From Myxococcales bacterium (GTDB lineage: Bacteria; Myxococcota_A; Polyangia; Nannocystales; Nannocystaceae), in assembly GCA_020633315.1 (NCBI GenBank), contig JACKDV010000009.1, positions 62,001 through 126,000 on the forward strand: a DNA stretch of 64,000 nucleotides, in the 5' to 3' direction. Every line of letters begins with the position of its first letter. The stretch's first letter is position 1. Of this stretch, positions 44,567 through 52,747 are shown one piece after another. A program made the position numbers and the translations under genes. The notes below the pieces were generated by a model that was given only the letters and a program-made list of their open reading frames with translations, was not told the origin of the DNA and searched no databases.

Positions 44567-45339
44567 CGGGCGTCCGGCTCCTGCTCGCCCGAGATCAGCA
44601 CCACCAGGCCCGCCACGTCGCGCAGCGGGGTCTGGGGCCCGGGGTTGGTGATCACCCGCCCGCCCTCCTCGGCCGGCCGGGCCACGCCGATCACCGTCAT
44701 GGGGCGACCGCGCTCGTCGAGCTCGAGCTCCATCGCCGCCTCGGCGAAGGTCGAGTCCCGCAGGGCTGGCGGCACCGCGATGGTGCGCATGCGATGACGA
44801 CCGCGCAGCAGCCCGATGATGAACTGGAACACTCCCAGGTCCACGCTGGCCTGGCCCAGCAGGGCGGCGCGCAGGTGCCCCGAGTAGAACACCGTGGCCA
44901 CGCCCAGCCCCACGAACTCGAACGCCGCCTCGGGGTCCTCCACCTCGACCAGCACGTTGGGCCCGGTCCGGCTGCCGCAGGCCCGGCGGATCGCGGTGCA
45001 GGTGAGCCGCGACAGCGAGTCGGGATCGCTGGCCTCCGAGCGCGGCAGCACGATCACCGCGTGGGCATCGACCACCCGCAGCTCGACCAGGGCCGCCACC
45101 AGATCCTCGAGGCCCAGGCCGGCGTCCATGTCGACGCGACGCAGCTCGATGCCGTCGTCGGGTGCCTCGTCGGGCTCGGGCCGATCGAGCCCCTCGCCCA
45201 CGCAGGTGATCCGCGCGATTCCGGCTCCGGCCATGGTCCGGCGCAGCTCGTCCACCAGGCCCGCGTAGCCCTCCGACCAATTCATCAAGACGACCCCGGG
45301 GCCGTCGGTGGCGATCGGGGTGCTCGCGGGCTCGCTCAC
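44563..45339 (-). CDS. Soluble RCK/TrkA-like regulatory subunit
   Basis: The 258-residue cytosolic protein has a Rossmann-like first half and a TrkA-C-like second half. The first half contains 'GVVLMNWSEGYAGLVDEL', 'LRVVDAHAVIVLPRSEASD', 'NVLVEVEDPEAAFEFVGLG' and 'VFYSGHLRAALLG'. The second contains 'FAEAAMELELDERGRPMTVI' and 'TPLRDVAGLVVLISGE'. This is the composition of one RCK domain in CASTOR/POLLUX, BK or TrkA proteins. Its stop overlaps the start of the channel gene (ATGA), so it likely supplies the second RCK domain of that channel. The GTG start was chosen because a TTGACA promoter lies at the right distance. Confidence 0.75.
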   Translation of the reverse strand: MSEPASTPIATDGPGVVLMNWSEGYAGLVDELRRTMAGAGIARITCVGEGLDRPEPDEAPDDGIELRRVDMDAGLGLEDLVAALVELRVVDAHAVIVLPRSEASDPDSLSRLTCTAIRRACGSRTGPNVLVEVEDPEAAFEFVGLGVATVFYSGHLRAALLGQASVDLGVFQFIIGLLRGRHRMRTIAVPPALRDSTFAEAAMELELDERGRPMTVIGVARPAEEGGRVITNPGPQTPLRDVAGLVVLISGEQEPDAR

Positions 45340-45350
45340 GGGACCCGGCG

Positions 45351-45380
45351 ACCATGCCGAGCGCCGCGGGACCCTGTCAA
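45351..45380 (-). promoter_or_regulatory. Predicted promoter of the RCK-channel operon
   Basis: On the minus strand a perfect TTGACA (45375-45380) is followed after 18 nt by CATGGT (45351-45356). The GTG start of the RCK gene is 11 nt further, so the leader would be only a few nucleotides. Confidence 0.5.
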
Positions 45381-45466
45381 CCTCCGCGGATCGGCCCCAC
45401 GAGCCCCTCGGCCGCCGCCGGCCCCGTGCTACGCTGGTCTCCAACCCGGGCGCTCCCGTCGTCGCG

Positions 45467-46276
45467 ATGCCCTCCTCCGAGCTCCTCGTCCTGGGCCTGG
45501 TGGCCCTGCTGAGCTGCGGGCTGAGCTACCTCGGTGCCTCCGTGGGCTTGGTCTTCGGCCAGCTCCGCCTGCCGATCTTGGTGTACTGGCTCGGCTCGCC
45601 GGCGGTGGGGGCGGCCACCAGCCTCGCGATCTCGGCGGTGGCCGCCCTGGTGGGCGCGGCCCGGCATGCTCGCGGCGGCCGGGTGGAGCTGCGACTGATG
45701 CTCACCATCGGCCTGCCCTCGGCCGCGGCCGCGTGGGCCAGCACACAGGTCGCGCCCGGCCTCGACCCCGCGCTGGTCAAGCTGTGCATCGGCGCGACCC
45801 TGGTGATCACGGGGCTCGTGATGCTGTGGGCGATCGTCCGGCCGCCCCGGCGTGCCGAGGCCAGCGAGCCCGAGCCCGCGTCGGCCAGCCGCGCCTCGGT
45901 CACGGTGGAGCGACGCCCCCACCTGCTCGCCGAGATCGGGGTGGGGGCCTCGCTGGGGGCGGCCGCCGGCGTGGTGGGCCTGCTGCTCGGCACCCTGCGC
46001 CTGCCCGCGATGATGAGGCTCGGCGTGCACCCGGCCAAGGTGGTCGGCACCAACCTGGCGATCGGGGCGGCCACCGGGCTGTTCGCCGGCGTCGCGGCGC
46101 TCGTCGATGGCACCGTGGACCCCTGGGCCTTCGCGGTGATCACCCCGGCCACCATGCTCGGCGCCTACCTGGGCGCCAGCGCCACGGGTCGGCTCGACAA
46201 GAACACCCTGCGCCGGCTCATCGCCTGGTCACTGCTCGGCGTCGGCCTGTGGATGGCTGCCGAGCCCTGGTGGTGA
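45467..46276 (+). CDS. TauE/SafE family anion exporter (second copy)
   Basis: A 269-residue membrane protein with eight or so helices and paired TauE/SafE half-repeats. The first is 'YLGASVGLVFGQLRLPILVY' and the second 'EIGVGASLGAAAGVVGLLLG', with 'VVGTNLAIGAATGLFAGVAA' after it. It differs clearly from the copy at 40502, so it is not a recent duplicate. It is transcribed divergently from the RCK-channel operon, with the start codons 127 nt apart. The last 48 nt overlap the end of the convergent acyltransferase gene. The substrate is unknown; sulfite and organosulfonates are typical. Confidence 0.88.
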   Translation: MPSSELLVLGLVALLSCGLSYLGASVGLVFGQLRLPILVYWLGSPAVGAATSLAISAVAALVGAARHARGGRVELRLMLTIGLPSAAAAWASTQVAPGLDPALVKLCIGATLVITGLVMLWAIVRPPRRAEASEPEPASASRASVTVERRPHLLAEIGVGASLGAAAGVVGLLLGTLRLPAMMRLGVHPAKVVGTNLAIGAATGLFAGVAALVDGTVDPWAFAVITPATMLGAYLGASATGRLDKNTLRRLIAWSLLGVGLWMAAEPWW

Positions 46277-47266
46277 CGACGCCCGCAGGAAGTCGGCCAC
46301 GTAGGCATCGACCGCGGCCCAGCGATCGAACAACCAGCGCACCCGGGCCTCGCGATCGTCGGGCACGTCGGCGCCGGGGATCCGCCACATCCTCACCCGC
46401 ACCACCGCGCCCACCAGGCCGCCCGAGAGCACGTCGTGCATCCGCACCAGCCGCTCGAGCCCGGTGTGCGCCACCATCACCACGTCGGCGCCGGGCAGCC
46501 CGTGCTCGAGCAGGGCCAGGGTGCCGCCGGGGCGGGGCGGCAGCACGTGGCGCAGCCGCAGCGCCCGGTCGTAGAGCTCGGGGTGTTGCTCGGCCAGGCG
46601 CTCGCGGGCGCGGGCCTGGCGGGCCGGGGTGAAGCGCGTGCCCTCGGGATAGATGAGCACGCCGTCGCGCCGCCCCAGGCCATCGGCCAGGCGGCCCACC
46701 CGCTCCATCTCCTGGGCCGTGTCGCCGCCTCGGTCCACGAAGCAGTTGGGCAGGCGCTCGCCCACGATGTCGAGGCAGGGGTCGATGCGCAGCTCGGTCT
46801 TGAGCACGTAGCGCAGGCGCAGCCCGTGCCGCGCCCCCAGGAAGACCACGGGCAGGATCGTGTCCACGATGCTGGTGTGGCGCATCAGCACCAGCACCGG
46901 GCCGGGCACCGCCTCGTCGTCGCCCTCCACCTCGAAGCGCAGGCCCACGACCCCGCGCGCCGCGGCCAGCAGCACCCGCGCCCAGCCCCGCTGCAGGCGG
47001 TAGTTGTCCTCGAGGAAGCGATCGGAATCGCGGCCGGGGACCAGGCCGTGGCGGATCCAGATGAGCAGGGCCAGGGTCACGCCGCCGAGCTCGGCCAGCA
47101 GGAACACCCACAGCATCGCCAGCAGCCGCAGGCTCGCGCCTCGGTTGCGCCGCAGCAGGTCGTGCAGGCCCAGCCCCACCAGCGCGAGCGGTGCCGTGGC
47201 GGTCAGCAGCGTCCACGCGAGCGCGTAGGCACCGATCATCGAGAGTCGACGGACCCAGCGACGCAC
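46229..47266 (-). CDS. PlsC-like 1-acylglycerol-3-phosphate acyltransferase
   Basis: The protein of about 345 residues has two N-terminal membrane segments ('ALAWTLLTATAPLALVGLGL', 'LAMLWVFLLAELGGVTLALL'). The acyltransferase motifs follow: 'MRHTSIVDTILP' (HX4D), 'FVDRGGDTAQEM' and 'LIYPEGTRFTP' (EGTR). It should acylate lysophosphatidate or a related glycerolipid at the membrane. The start is uncertain. I chose the GTG preceded by GCGAGG, which gives a positively charged N-terminus before the first helix; a start 13 codons earlier is possible. The 3' end overlaps the convergent TauE/SafE gene by 48 nt. Confidence 0.85.
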   Translation of the reverse strand: MRRWVRRLSMIGAYALAWTLLTATAPLALVGLGLHDLLRRNRGASLRLLAMLWVFLLAELGGVTLALLIWIRHGLVPGRDSDRFLEDNYRLQRGWARVLLAAARGVVGLRFEVEGDDEAVPGPVLVLMRHTSIVDTILPVVFLGARHGLRLRYVLKTELRIDPCLDIVGERLPNCFVDRGGDTAQEMERVGRLADGLGRRDGVLIYPEGTRFTPARQARARERLAEQHPELYDRALRLRHVLPPRPGGTLALLEHGLPGADVVMVAHTGLERLVRMHDVLSGGLVGAVVRVRMWRIPGADVPDDREARVRWLFDRWAAVDAYVADFLRASSPPGLGSHPQADAEQ

Positions 47267-47361
47267 CACCCTCGCTTGGGTATCAGCTCCGGGCCCCGGC
47301 TGCACGCGCGGGGAGGGGTCCCCCGCATCCCCGGGCCCAGGGGCTCCCAGACGGGATTTCG

Positions 47362-47390
47362 TTGACCGGGGCGGGCTCGCGCGTCAGGCT
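47362..47390 (+). promoter_or_regulatory. Predicted promoter of the DUF1295 gene
   Basis: TTGACC (47362-47367) and CAGGCT (47385-47390) are 17 nt apart, and the ATG follows 9 nt later. There is no Shine-Dalgarno sequence, so the mRNA would be leaderless or nearly so. Confidence 0.45.
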
Positions 47391-47399
47391 GGTCGCGCG

Positions 47400-48182
47400 A
47401 TGGACCCCGTCACCGTGTACCTACAGGGATGGGGCCTGCTACTCGCGTTGATGACCGGTCTGTGGGTGCTCAGCGTGATCCGTCGCAACGCCAGCATCGT
47501 GGACCCGGTGTGGGGCACCACCTTCGTGCTCGCCGGGTGGTGGTACCACGCCCACACGCCGACGGGCGATCCCGGGCGCAAGCTGCTGCTGATGGGCCTG
47601 GTCACCGTGTGGGGCCTGCGGCTGTCGCTGTACCTGGCGTGGCGCAATTGGGGCGAGCCCGAGGATCCGCGCTACCAGGCCTTCCGCCGCCGCTACGGTC
47701 CGCAGCGCTACTGGTGGGTGAGCTTCTTCCAGGTGTTCGTGCTGCAGGGCACGCTGTCGTGGCTCATCGGCGCGCCGCTGCTGGGGGCACAGCTCGGCGG
47801 GGGCCCGCTGGGCTGGCTCGACGCGGTGGCGGTGGCGGTGTGGCTGGTGGGCTTCGCCTTCGAGGCCGGCGGCGACCTTCAGCTCGCCCGCTTCAAGGCA
47901 CGTCGCCGCCGCTCGAACGAGCTGCTGACCACCGGGTTCTGGCGCTACACCCGGCACCCCAACTACTTCGGCGACTCGGCCTGCTGGTGGGCCTACGGCC
48001 TGCTCGCCGTCGCGGCCGGCCACCCCGCGTGGGCGCTGGGGGCGGTGGCGATGACCGCCCTCATCATCAAGGTCTCGGGCGTGGCGCTGCTCGAGAAGTC
48101 CCTGCGCTCCGACAAGCCCGGCTACGCCGACTACGTGCGCCGCACCAGCGCCTTCCTGCCCTGGCCCCCGCGCCGCTCGTGA
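47400..48182 (+). CDS. DUF1295 / steroid 5-alpha-reductase-like membrane protein
   Basis: The 260-residue polytopic protein ends with the DUF1295 hallmark 'TTGFWRYTRHPNYFGDSACW', followed by 'KVSGVALLEKSLRSDKPGYADY'. The same C-terminal fold occurs in steroid 5-alpha-reductases, NnrU-like and isoprenylcysteine methyltransferase enzymes. Earlier motifs are 'IVDPVWGTTFVLAGWWY' and 'RYWWVSFFQVFVLQG'. Likely an NADPH-dependent reductase of a lipid substrate, which would fit the sterol-type enzymes elsewhere in the window, but the reaction is unproven. About six transmembrane helices are visible. Confidence 0.85.
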   Translation: MDPVTVYLQGWGLLLALMTGLWVLSVIRRNASIVDPVWGTTFVLAGWWYHAHTPTGDPGRKLLLMGLVTVWGLRLSLYLAWRNWGEPEDPRYQAFRRRYGPQRYWWVSFFQVFVLQGTLSWLIGAPLLGAQLGGGPLGWLDAVAVAVWLVGFAFEAGGDLQLARFKARRRRSNELLTTGFWRYTRHPNYFGDSACWWAYGLLAVAAGHPAWALGAVAMTALIIKVSGVALLEKSLRSDKPGYADYVRRTSAFLPWPPRRS

Positions 48183-48357
48183 CCCATCGAGCTCGACCCC
48201 GCTGATGCGCGTGAGCAGGTCGATCCGACTGGGAGGCAGTCGGGCGTCCATCCCGGCGGGGTGCTCATGCCTCGCGGCCCGTCGAGGACCCAGGAGCCCG
48301 ACGGCGCGTCCGACGTCCAAGACCCGGTGATCCACGCCACCATCCGGCCCTTTTTCC

Positions 48358-48385
48358 TTGGCCCAATCGCCGACCCTGCGACAAT
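48358..48385 (+). promoter_or_regulatory. Predicted promoter upstream of the coiled-coil exported protein
   Basis: TTGGCC (48358-48363) and GACAAT (48380-48385) have a 16-nt spacer; the ATG lies 8 nt after the -10 box and lacks a Shine-Dalgarno sequence. Confidence 0.45.
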
Positions 48386-48393
48386 GGGTCCCC

Positions 48394-49761
48394 ATGACCT
48401 GGCTGCTGCCCGGCCTCCTGCTCGCTGGCCTCTCCGGGGGCCCGGCCGAGCTCTCGCCCGCCATCCACGAGACCGGGGCCGAGCGCCTGCATCGCCAGGG
48501 CGTGCACTGCATGGACGTCATCGAGCGCAGCGAGTGCGCCATCGAGCACTTCGAGGCCCTGATCGACGAGGACACGCGGCAGCGCGAGCTGGTGACCGAC
48601 GCCTTGCTGCGGCTGATGACCCTGTACCGCCGCGAGGGCCGGCCCGAGGACATCGGCCCGCTGCTGCGCAAGTTCTGGGACGCGGGCGGGGGGCGGCGGG
48701 CCTCGGGGCACCTGCCCTACTCCGCGCGCTTCCTGCCGCCCGAGCTCGACATGATGATCAACCTCGATCCGCCGCGGGTGCTGGGCTCGGCGATGATCGA
48801 GCGCAGCGAGGACCTGGGCGAGTACTTCTTCACCTGCGACGAGGTCCGCCGCCACGACATCGAGATCGAGCACCGCTGGCGTCGCGCCGCGGCCAAGGCC
48901 GCGAGCGAGGGGCGCGAGACCTGGGAGCTGTTCTACGAGCAGCTCGACGAGCAAGCGGAGCGCGAGCGCAAGCGCGAGGAGCGACGAGCGGAGCGCAGCG
49001 AGCAGGAGCGCGAGCGCGACCAGCCGCCGCTGGTGCTCGAGATCGCCTGCCCCCTCGCCGAGGCGCTCGACATCGCCGACAACCGTGGCTGGCGGCGCAT
49101 GACCGGCGCCTCGCACCACCGCGAGCGCGACAAGGTGGCGGCCATCTTCCAGGTGGACCAGCTCGAGACCCGGCTCGCGGCCGCGGTGGAGGCCGGCCGC
49201 CTGCTGCGTGACGGCAGCGGCCGCTATCGCCTGCCCGACTTCGAGTACGGCGAGCACCAGATCCGCCTGGTCTCGCTCGACAAGGACGAGCTGGTCGCCG
49301 CCCCCGTGGCGCTGCTCGGCCCCATGGAGGAGGCCAAGCGCAAGCGCAAGCGCCGGATGAACCGCGAGCTCGATCGCCTGGTCACGCAGGTCCCCAAGGA
49401 CACCGCGATGTTCGTGGTGCTCAACCAGGCCGCGCTGCGCGAGCTGGGCTTCGGCGACATGGATCGTCGCTCGCTGCGGAGCGTGCTCGAGACGATCCTG
49501 CCGCGCCCCAAGGGCCTGCAGGTCGCCGCCGTCTTCGGCAGCTCCATGGCCATGCTCACCCGCGTGCCCACCGACTCGGCCGTGCGCGGACGGATGCTGG
49601 TGGGCCTGGCCAACACCATGCTCGCGCGCGGGGCCGAGGACGACCCCGAGGCCGCCAAGTGGCTCTCCGACCTCGACGTGGCCGAGGCCTCCGACCGCAA
49701 GGCACTGCTGGCCAGCTACGTGGTCACCCTGGCGCGGCTCGAGGAGATCCTGTGGGACTGA
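48394..49761 (+). CDS. Exported protein of unknown function with charged coiled coil
   Basis: A 455-residue protein that I do not recognise. A signal peptide is likely ('WLLPGLLLAGLSGGPAEL'). The first domain is helical and TPR-like with paired Cys ('GVHCMDVIERSECAIEHFEA'). A highly charged segment around residues 190-212 ('ERERKREERRAERSEQERER') should form a coiled coil. The second half has 'AIFQVDQLETRLAAAVEAG', 'LLGPMEEAKRKRKRRMN' and 'LQVAAVFGSSMAMLTRV'. The ATG was chosen because it begins the signal peptide and is 8 nt after a good -10 box. It may act in the periplasm. Confidence 0.65.
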   Translation: MTWLLPGLLLAGLSGGPAELSPAIHETGAERLHRQGVHCMDVIERSECAIEHFEALIDEDTRQRELVTDALLRLMTLYRREGRPEDIGPLLRKFWDAGGGRRASGHLPYSARFLPPELDMMINLDPPRVLGSAMIERSEDLGEYFFTCDEVRRHDIEIEHRWRRAAAKAASEGRETWELFYEQLDEQAERERKREERRAERSEQERERDQPPLVLEIACPLAEALDIADNRGWRRMTGASHHRERDKVAAIFQVDQLETRLAAAVEAGRLLRDGSGRYRLPDFEYGEHQIRLVSLDKDELVAAPVALLGPMEEAKRKRKRRMNRELDRLVTQVPKDTAMFVVLNQAALRELGFGDMDRRSLRSVLETILPRPKGLQVAAVFGSSMAMLTRVPTDSAVRGRMLVGLANTMLARGAEDDPEAAKWLSDLDVAEASDRKALLASYVVTLARLEEILWD

Positions 49762-49797
49762 GGGCACGCCCGGGTCCACCGTGACCGTCACGTGACC

Positions 49798-49803
49798 TAT
49801 GAT
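49798..49803 (+). promoter_or_regulatory. Candidate -10 box and adjacent palindrome before the phosphoesterase gene
   Basis: TATGAT ends exactly 6 nt before the ATG. Immediately upstream lies the perfect 10-bp palindrome GTCACGTGAC (49787-49796), preceded by a further GTGAC; a regulator bound there would cover the promoter. Confidence 0.4.
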
Positions 49804-49809
49804 GCGGGG

Positions 49810-51462
49810 ATGCAACATTCCTCGCTCTTGGTGGTGCTGGCGTCGTCCCTGCTCGCGCTCGGCTGTCCGGGCGACGACGGCGAGCCCGAGGCCGACGGCT
49901 CGGGCTCGAGCTCGGGCGGCGGCAGCTCGAGCGGCGGCGAGGGAGCGACGACCGACACCGGCCCCTCCGACGGCAGCGGCACGGACTCGAGCACCGGCGG
50001 CACCACCGAGCTGCCCGAGCCGCTGCCCCCGCTCGATGCCACCCCCACCACCGTCGACGAGCGCATCGTGCCCACGCACGAGGTGGCCAGCGAGCCCACC
50101 CTCGATCCCCGCGTGCCCGACGAGCGCCAGCAATTGCTCGACGAGGGCTACGGCGAGCACGAGCTCGGGCCCGGCGAGCCGATCCTCGAGCTCGATCCGG
50201 GGGGCCCCGTCCCGCCCGCGCCCGGGCCGGGGGCCTCGCTGCTGACCCGCTTCGTCCACCTCGCCGACACCCAGATCGCCGACGACGAGTCGCCGCTGCG
50301 CCTGGTCGCGGTCGACAGCCTGTTCATCTCGGGGGCCTTCCGCCCGCAGGAGACCCACGGCTGCCAGATCACCAACGCGGCCGTGCGCACGATCAACGCG
50401 GTCGACGACCAGACCCCGCTCGACTTCGTGGTGCTGGGGGGCGACAACGCCGACTCGGCCCAGACCAACGAGCTGCAGTGGTTCCTCGACATCCTCGACG
50501 GCGCGCCGGTGGTGCACTGCGACTCGGGGGACGACGACGACATCGTGCCCGGCGAGGGCAACGACCCCAAGGATCGCTTCGCGCCCGTCGGCCTGAACGC
50601 CCCGTGGATCTGGGTGAGCGGCAACCACGACGTGCTGGTGCAGGGCAACTTCACCACCGACACCGAGGCCGACGCCGCGGTGGGCTCGCAGGTGCCCTCG
50701 GGCAGCTCCACCCGCGACTGGTCGATGCCCGGGGGGCCGGTGTCGACCAGCCCGGTGGTGGCCGACCCCGCGCGCGCCCTGGTCGACACGCCCACGCTGC
50801 TCGAGCTGGTGATGGCCAGCGGCGACGGCCACGGGGTGACGGCGGACACCATCGCCTCGGGGCGGGCCACCTTCGCCTGGGACGTGGCCGGCACCGACCT
50901 GCGCATGGTGGTGGTCGACTCGACCGCGCCCACCAGCGACTCCAACGGGGTGATCACCGACGCCGACGTGGAGGATCTGGTGCGCCCGCTGCTCGACCAG
51001 GCCGAGGCCGACGGCAAGCTGGTGATCGTGTCCACCCACCATGCCTCGGGCACGCTCTCCGACGGCGCCGGGCTCGGCTCCGACCCGGTGCCCGGCGCCC
51101 TCACGCCGGACGACTGGCGGGCGTTCCTCGCCGAGTACCCCAACGTCATCGCGCACCTGTGCGGCCACTCCCACGTGCACCGGGCCACCTACGTGCAGCC
51201 GATGGGCACCCGTGGCTACTGGGAGGTGATCACCGCCGCCATCGCCGACTGGCCCCACCAGATGCGCATCGTGGAGGTGCACGACCAGGACAACGGCTGG
51301 CTCACCATCACCGGGATCGCGCTCGACTACTCCACCGAGGGCGACCCGCTGGCGACCGAAGGGCGGGCCCTGGGCATCCTCGACTTCACCAGCAACTGGG
51401 TGGTGGATGGCTCGGGGACGCCCGAGGATCGCAACGTGCGGCTGTGGATCGAGGCGCCGTAG
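49810..51462 (+). CDS. Calcineurin-like metallophosphoesterase lipoprotein
   Basis: The 550-residue precursor has a lipobox ('SSLLALGC') and a Ser/Gly/Thr/Asp linker (about 20-70). The phosphoesterase domain starts near residue 150. Metal-site motifs are 'FVHLADTQIADDE', where the usual Asp-x-His is Asp-x-Gln, then 'VVLGGDNADS' (GDxxD-like), 'VSGNHDVLV' (GNHD), 'IVSTHHASG' and 'LCGHSHVHRA' (GHSH). It probably cleaves phosphomonoesters or diesters outside the inner membrane. The changed first motif suggests an altered second metal site, or that my reading of that motif is imperfect. The start fits a leaderless promoter. Confidence 0.87.
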   Translation: MQHSSLLVVLASSLLALGCPGDDGEPEADGSGSSSGGGSSSGGEGATTDTGPSDGSGTDSSTGGTTELPEPLPPLDATPTTVDERIVPTHEVASEPTLDPRVPDERQQLLDEGYGEHELGPGEPILELDPGGPVPPAPGPGASLLTRFVHLADTQIADDESPLRLVAVDSLFISGAFRPQETHGCQITNAAVRTINAVDDQTPLDFVVLGGDNADSAQTNELQWFLDILDGAPVVHCDSGDDDDIVPGEGNDPKDRFAPVGLNAPWIWVSGNHDVLVQGNFTTDTEADAAVGSQVPSGSSTRDWSMPGGPVSTSPVVADPARALVDTPTLLELVMASGDGHGVTADTIASGRATFAWDVAGTDLRMVVVDSTAPTSDSNGVITDADVEDLVRPLLDQAEADGKLVIVSTHHASGTLSDGAGLGSDPVPGALTPDDWRAFLAEYPNVIAHLCGHSHVHRATYVQPMGTRGYWEVITAAIADWPHQMRIVEVHDQDNGWLTITGIALDYSTEGDPLATEGRALGILDFTSNWVVDGSGTPEDRNVRLWIEAP

Positions 51463-51543
51463 GCTGCGGCGTACGCGCTCGAAATTTTCGAAACCCAGCG
51501 CTCCCACCCCGGGATAGGGGCCCTCGACTCCAGAGAGGACCCC

Positions 51544-52584
51544 ATGCGAATCAGCCTGACCCCGCTCGCTCCTGCCGCGCTGCTCGCGCTCACCGTTGCT
51601 CCCTCCCTCGCCTTCGCCGGTGAGGACGACGTCGCCGAGGGACCGGTGACGGTGGTGGTGGAGACCGACGAGGACGGCGACACCACCAAGACCGTGACCG
51701 TCGCGGCCGACGATGGCGACGACCCGGTGGTCTCGGTGGTCGAGACCAAGGAGGGCGGCGAGACCAAGAAGGTCGTCAAGATCGTCGATGGCGACGAGTC
51801 CGTGGTGATCGTCGAGACCAGCGACGACGACGACGACGACGATGACGACGACGACTTCGTGGAGGAGATCGTCGAGGAGCACCACCACGAGCACGACTAC
51901 AAGTGGCTGGGCCTGCACGCGGGCGCCGTGTTCTCCCCCACCGGCGCGACGGGGCGGGTGTCGAGCTCCGACGGGCGGCTGCGCTCCAACCAGTTCAAGG
52001 CCTGTGCCGACCCCGAGGGCGACACCGCCTGCGGCTACATCAAGGGCCTCGACCTCAAGGTGCAGATGTTCGAGTCGCCCAGCGCGTGGAAGTTCCCCCG
52101 CTTCGTGGGCTACTTCCGCACCGGCTTCGAGCAGGGCCGCGTGCGCTTCCAGCCGGGGCCGGACGGCTTCTCCCCCGGGCAGGCCCAGCGCCTCGACTAC
52201 ACCTCGGTGCCCCTGTTCCTCGGCGGCAACGTGTACCTCTTCGACGAGTTCCCCGTGCGCCCCTACGGCGGCCTGGGCTTCGGCTTCGACGTGCTGCGCC
52301 TGGACTACCGCCGCGCCGAGCAGGCCCGGCTGGTCGATGCCAGCGCTCGCATCGGCTTCGAGCTGCACGCCGGCCTCGAGGTCCGCATCAGCAACTACGT
52401 CTCGCTCAACGCCGAGGTCATGCAGCTGTGGAGCGCGCGGCGCAAGATGGAGCACCTGCCCGACTACTCCAACACCGGCATGAGCGTGCTGGCCGGCGTC
52501 ACCGTGGGCATCCCCGTGCGGCTCGACCGGCACGAGCACGAGCACACCATCCGCAAGGTGCGGCGGGTGAGCAAGGACGACTGA
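51544..52584 (+). CDS. Outer-membrane beta-barrel protein with Asp-rich N-terminal region
   Basis: The 346-residue precursor has a signal peptide ('LLALTVAPSLAFAG'). An acidic repeat-like region of 'TVVVETDEDGDTTKTVTV' type ends in a run of eleven Asp, followed by 'EEHHHEHDY'. This stretch could bind divalent metal. From about residue 118 on there are alternating strands typical of a small beta-barrel: 'WLGLHAGAVFSPTG', 'FRTGFEQGRVRFQPG', 'VPLFLGGNVYLFDEFPV', 'YGGLGFGFDVLRLDY' and 'IGFELHAGLEVRIS'. GAGAGGA before the ATG is a good ribosome-binding site. No family name can be given with confidence. Confidence 0.8.
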   Translation: MRISLTPLAPAALLALTVAPSLAFAGEDDVAEGPVTVVVETDEDGDTTKTVTVAADDGDDPVVSVVETKEGGETKKVVKIVDGDESVVIVETSDDDDDDDDDDDFVEEIVEEHHHEHDYKWLGLHAGAVFSPTGATGRVSSSDGRLRSNQFKACADPEGDTACGYIKGLDLKVQMFESPSAWKFPRFVGYFRTGFEQGRVRFQPGPDGFSPGQAQRLDYTSVPLFLGGNVYLFDEFPVRPYGGLGFGFDVLRLDYRRAEQARLVDASARIGFELHAGLEVRISNYVSLNAEVMQLWSARRKMEHLPDYSNTGMSVLAGVTVGIPVRLDRHEHEHTIRKVRRVSKDD

Positions 52585-52747
52585 ACAGCCGGCCGCGGCC
52601 CCCGTCCAAGGGGCCATGTGTCGTGCGCCGGTGCTGGTGGCCCTGCTGATGGCTCGTAGCACGGGGCAGCACTGCGCCACGGTGGGGAGGCGACGCTACG
52701 AGTGCCATGCGTTCGCCCCCTGAGGGGCGCGCGGGCCCGAAGACGCC

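Noticed and set aside
41474..44797. A 1107-residue plus-strand open frame across the channel gene
   Set aside because: His/Gly/Arg/Val-rich composition without domains; it is the antisense shadow of the channel and RCK genes in GC-rich DNA.
41300..46276. TRAP-type transporter operon
   Set aside because: TAXI domains are present, but there is no DctQ/DctM-like permease; the TAXI domains are fused to a channel and RCK module.
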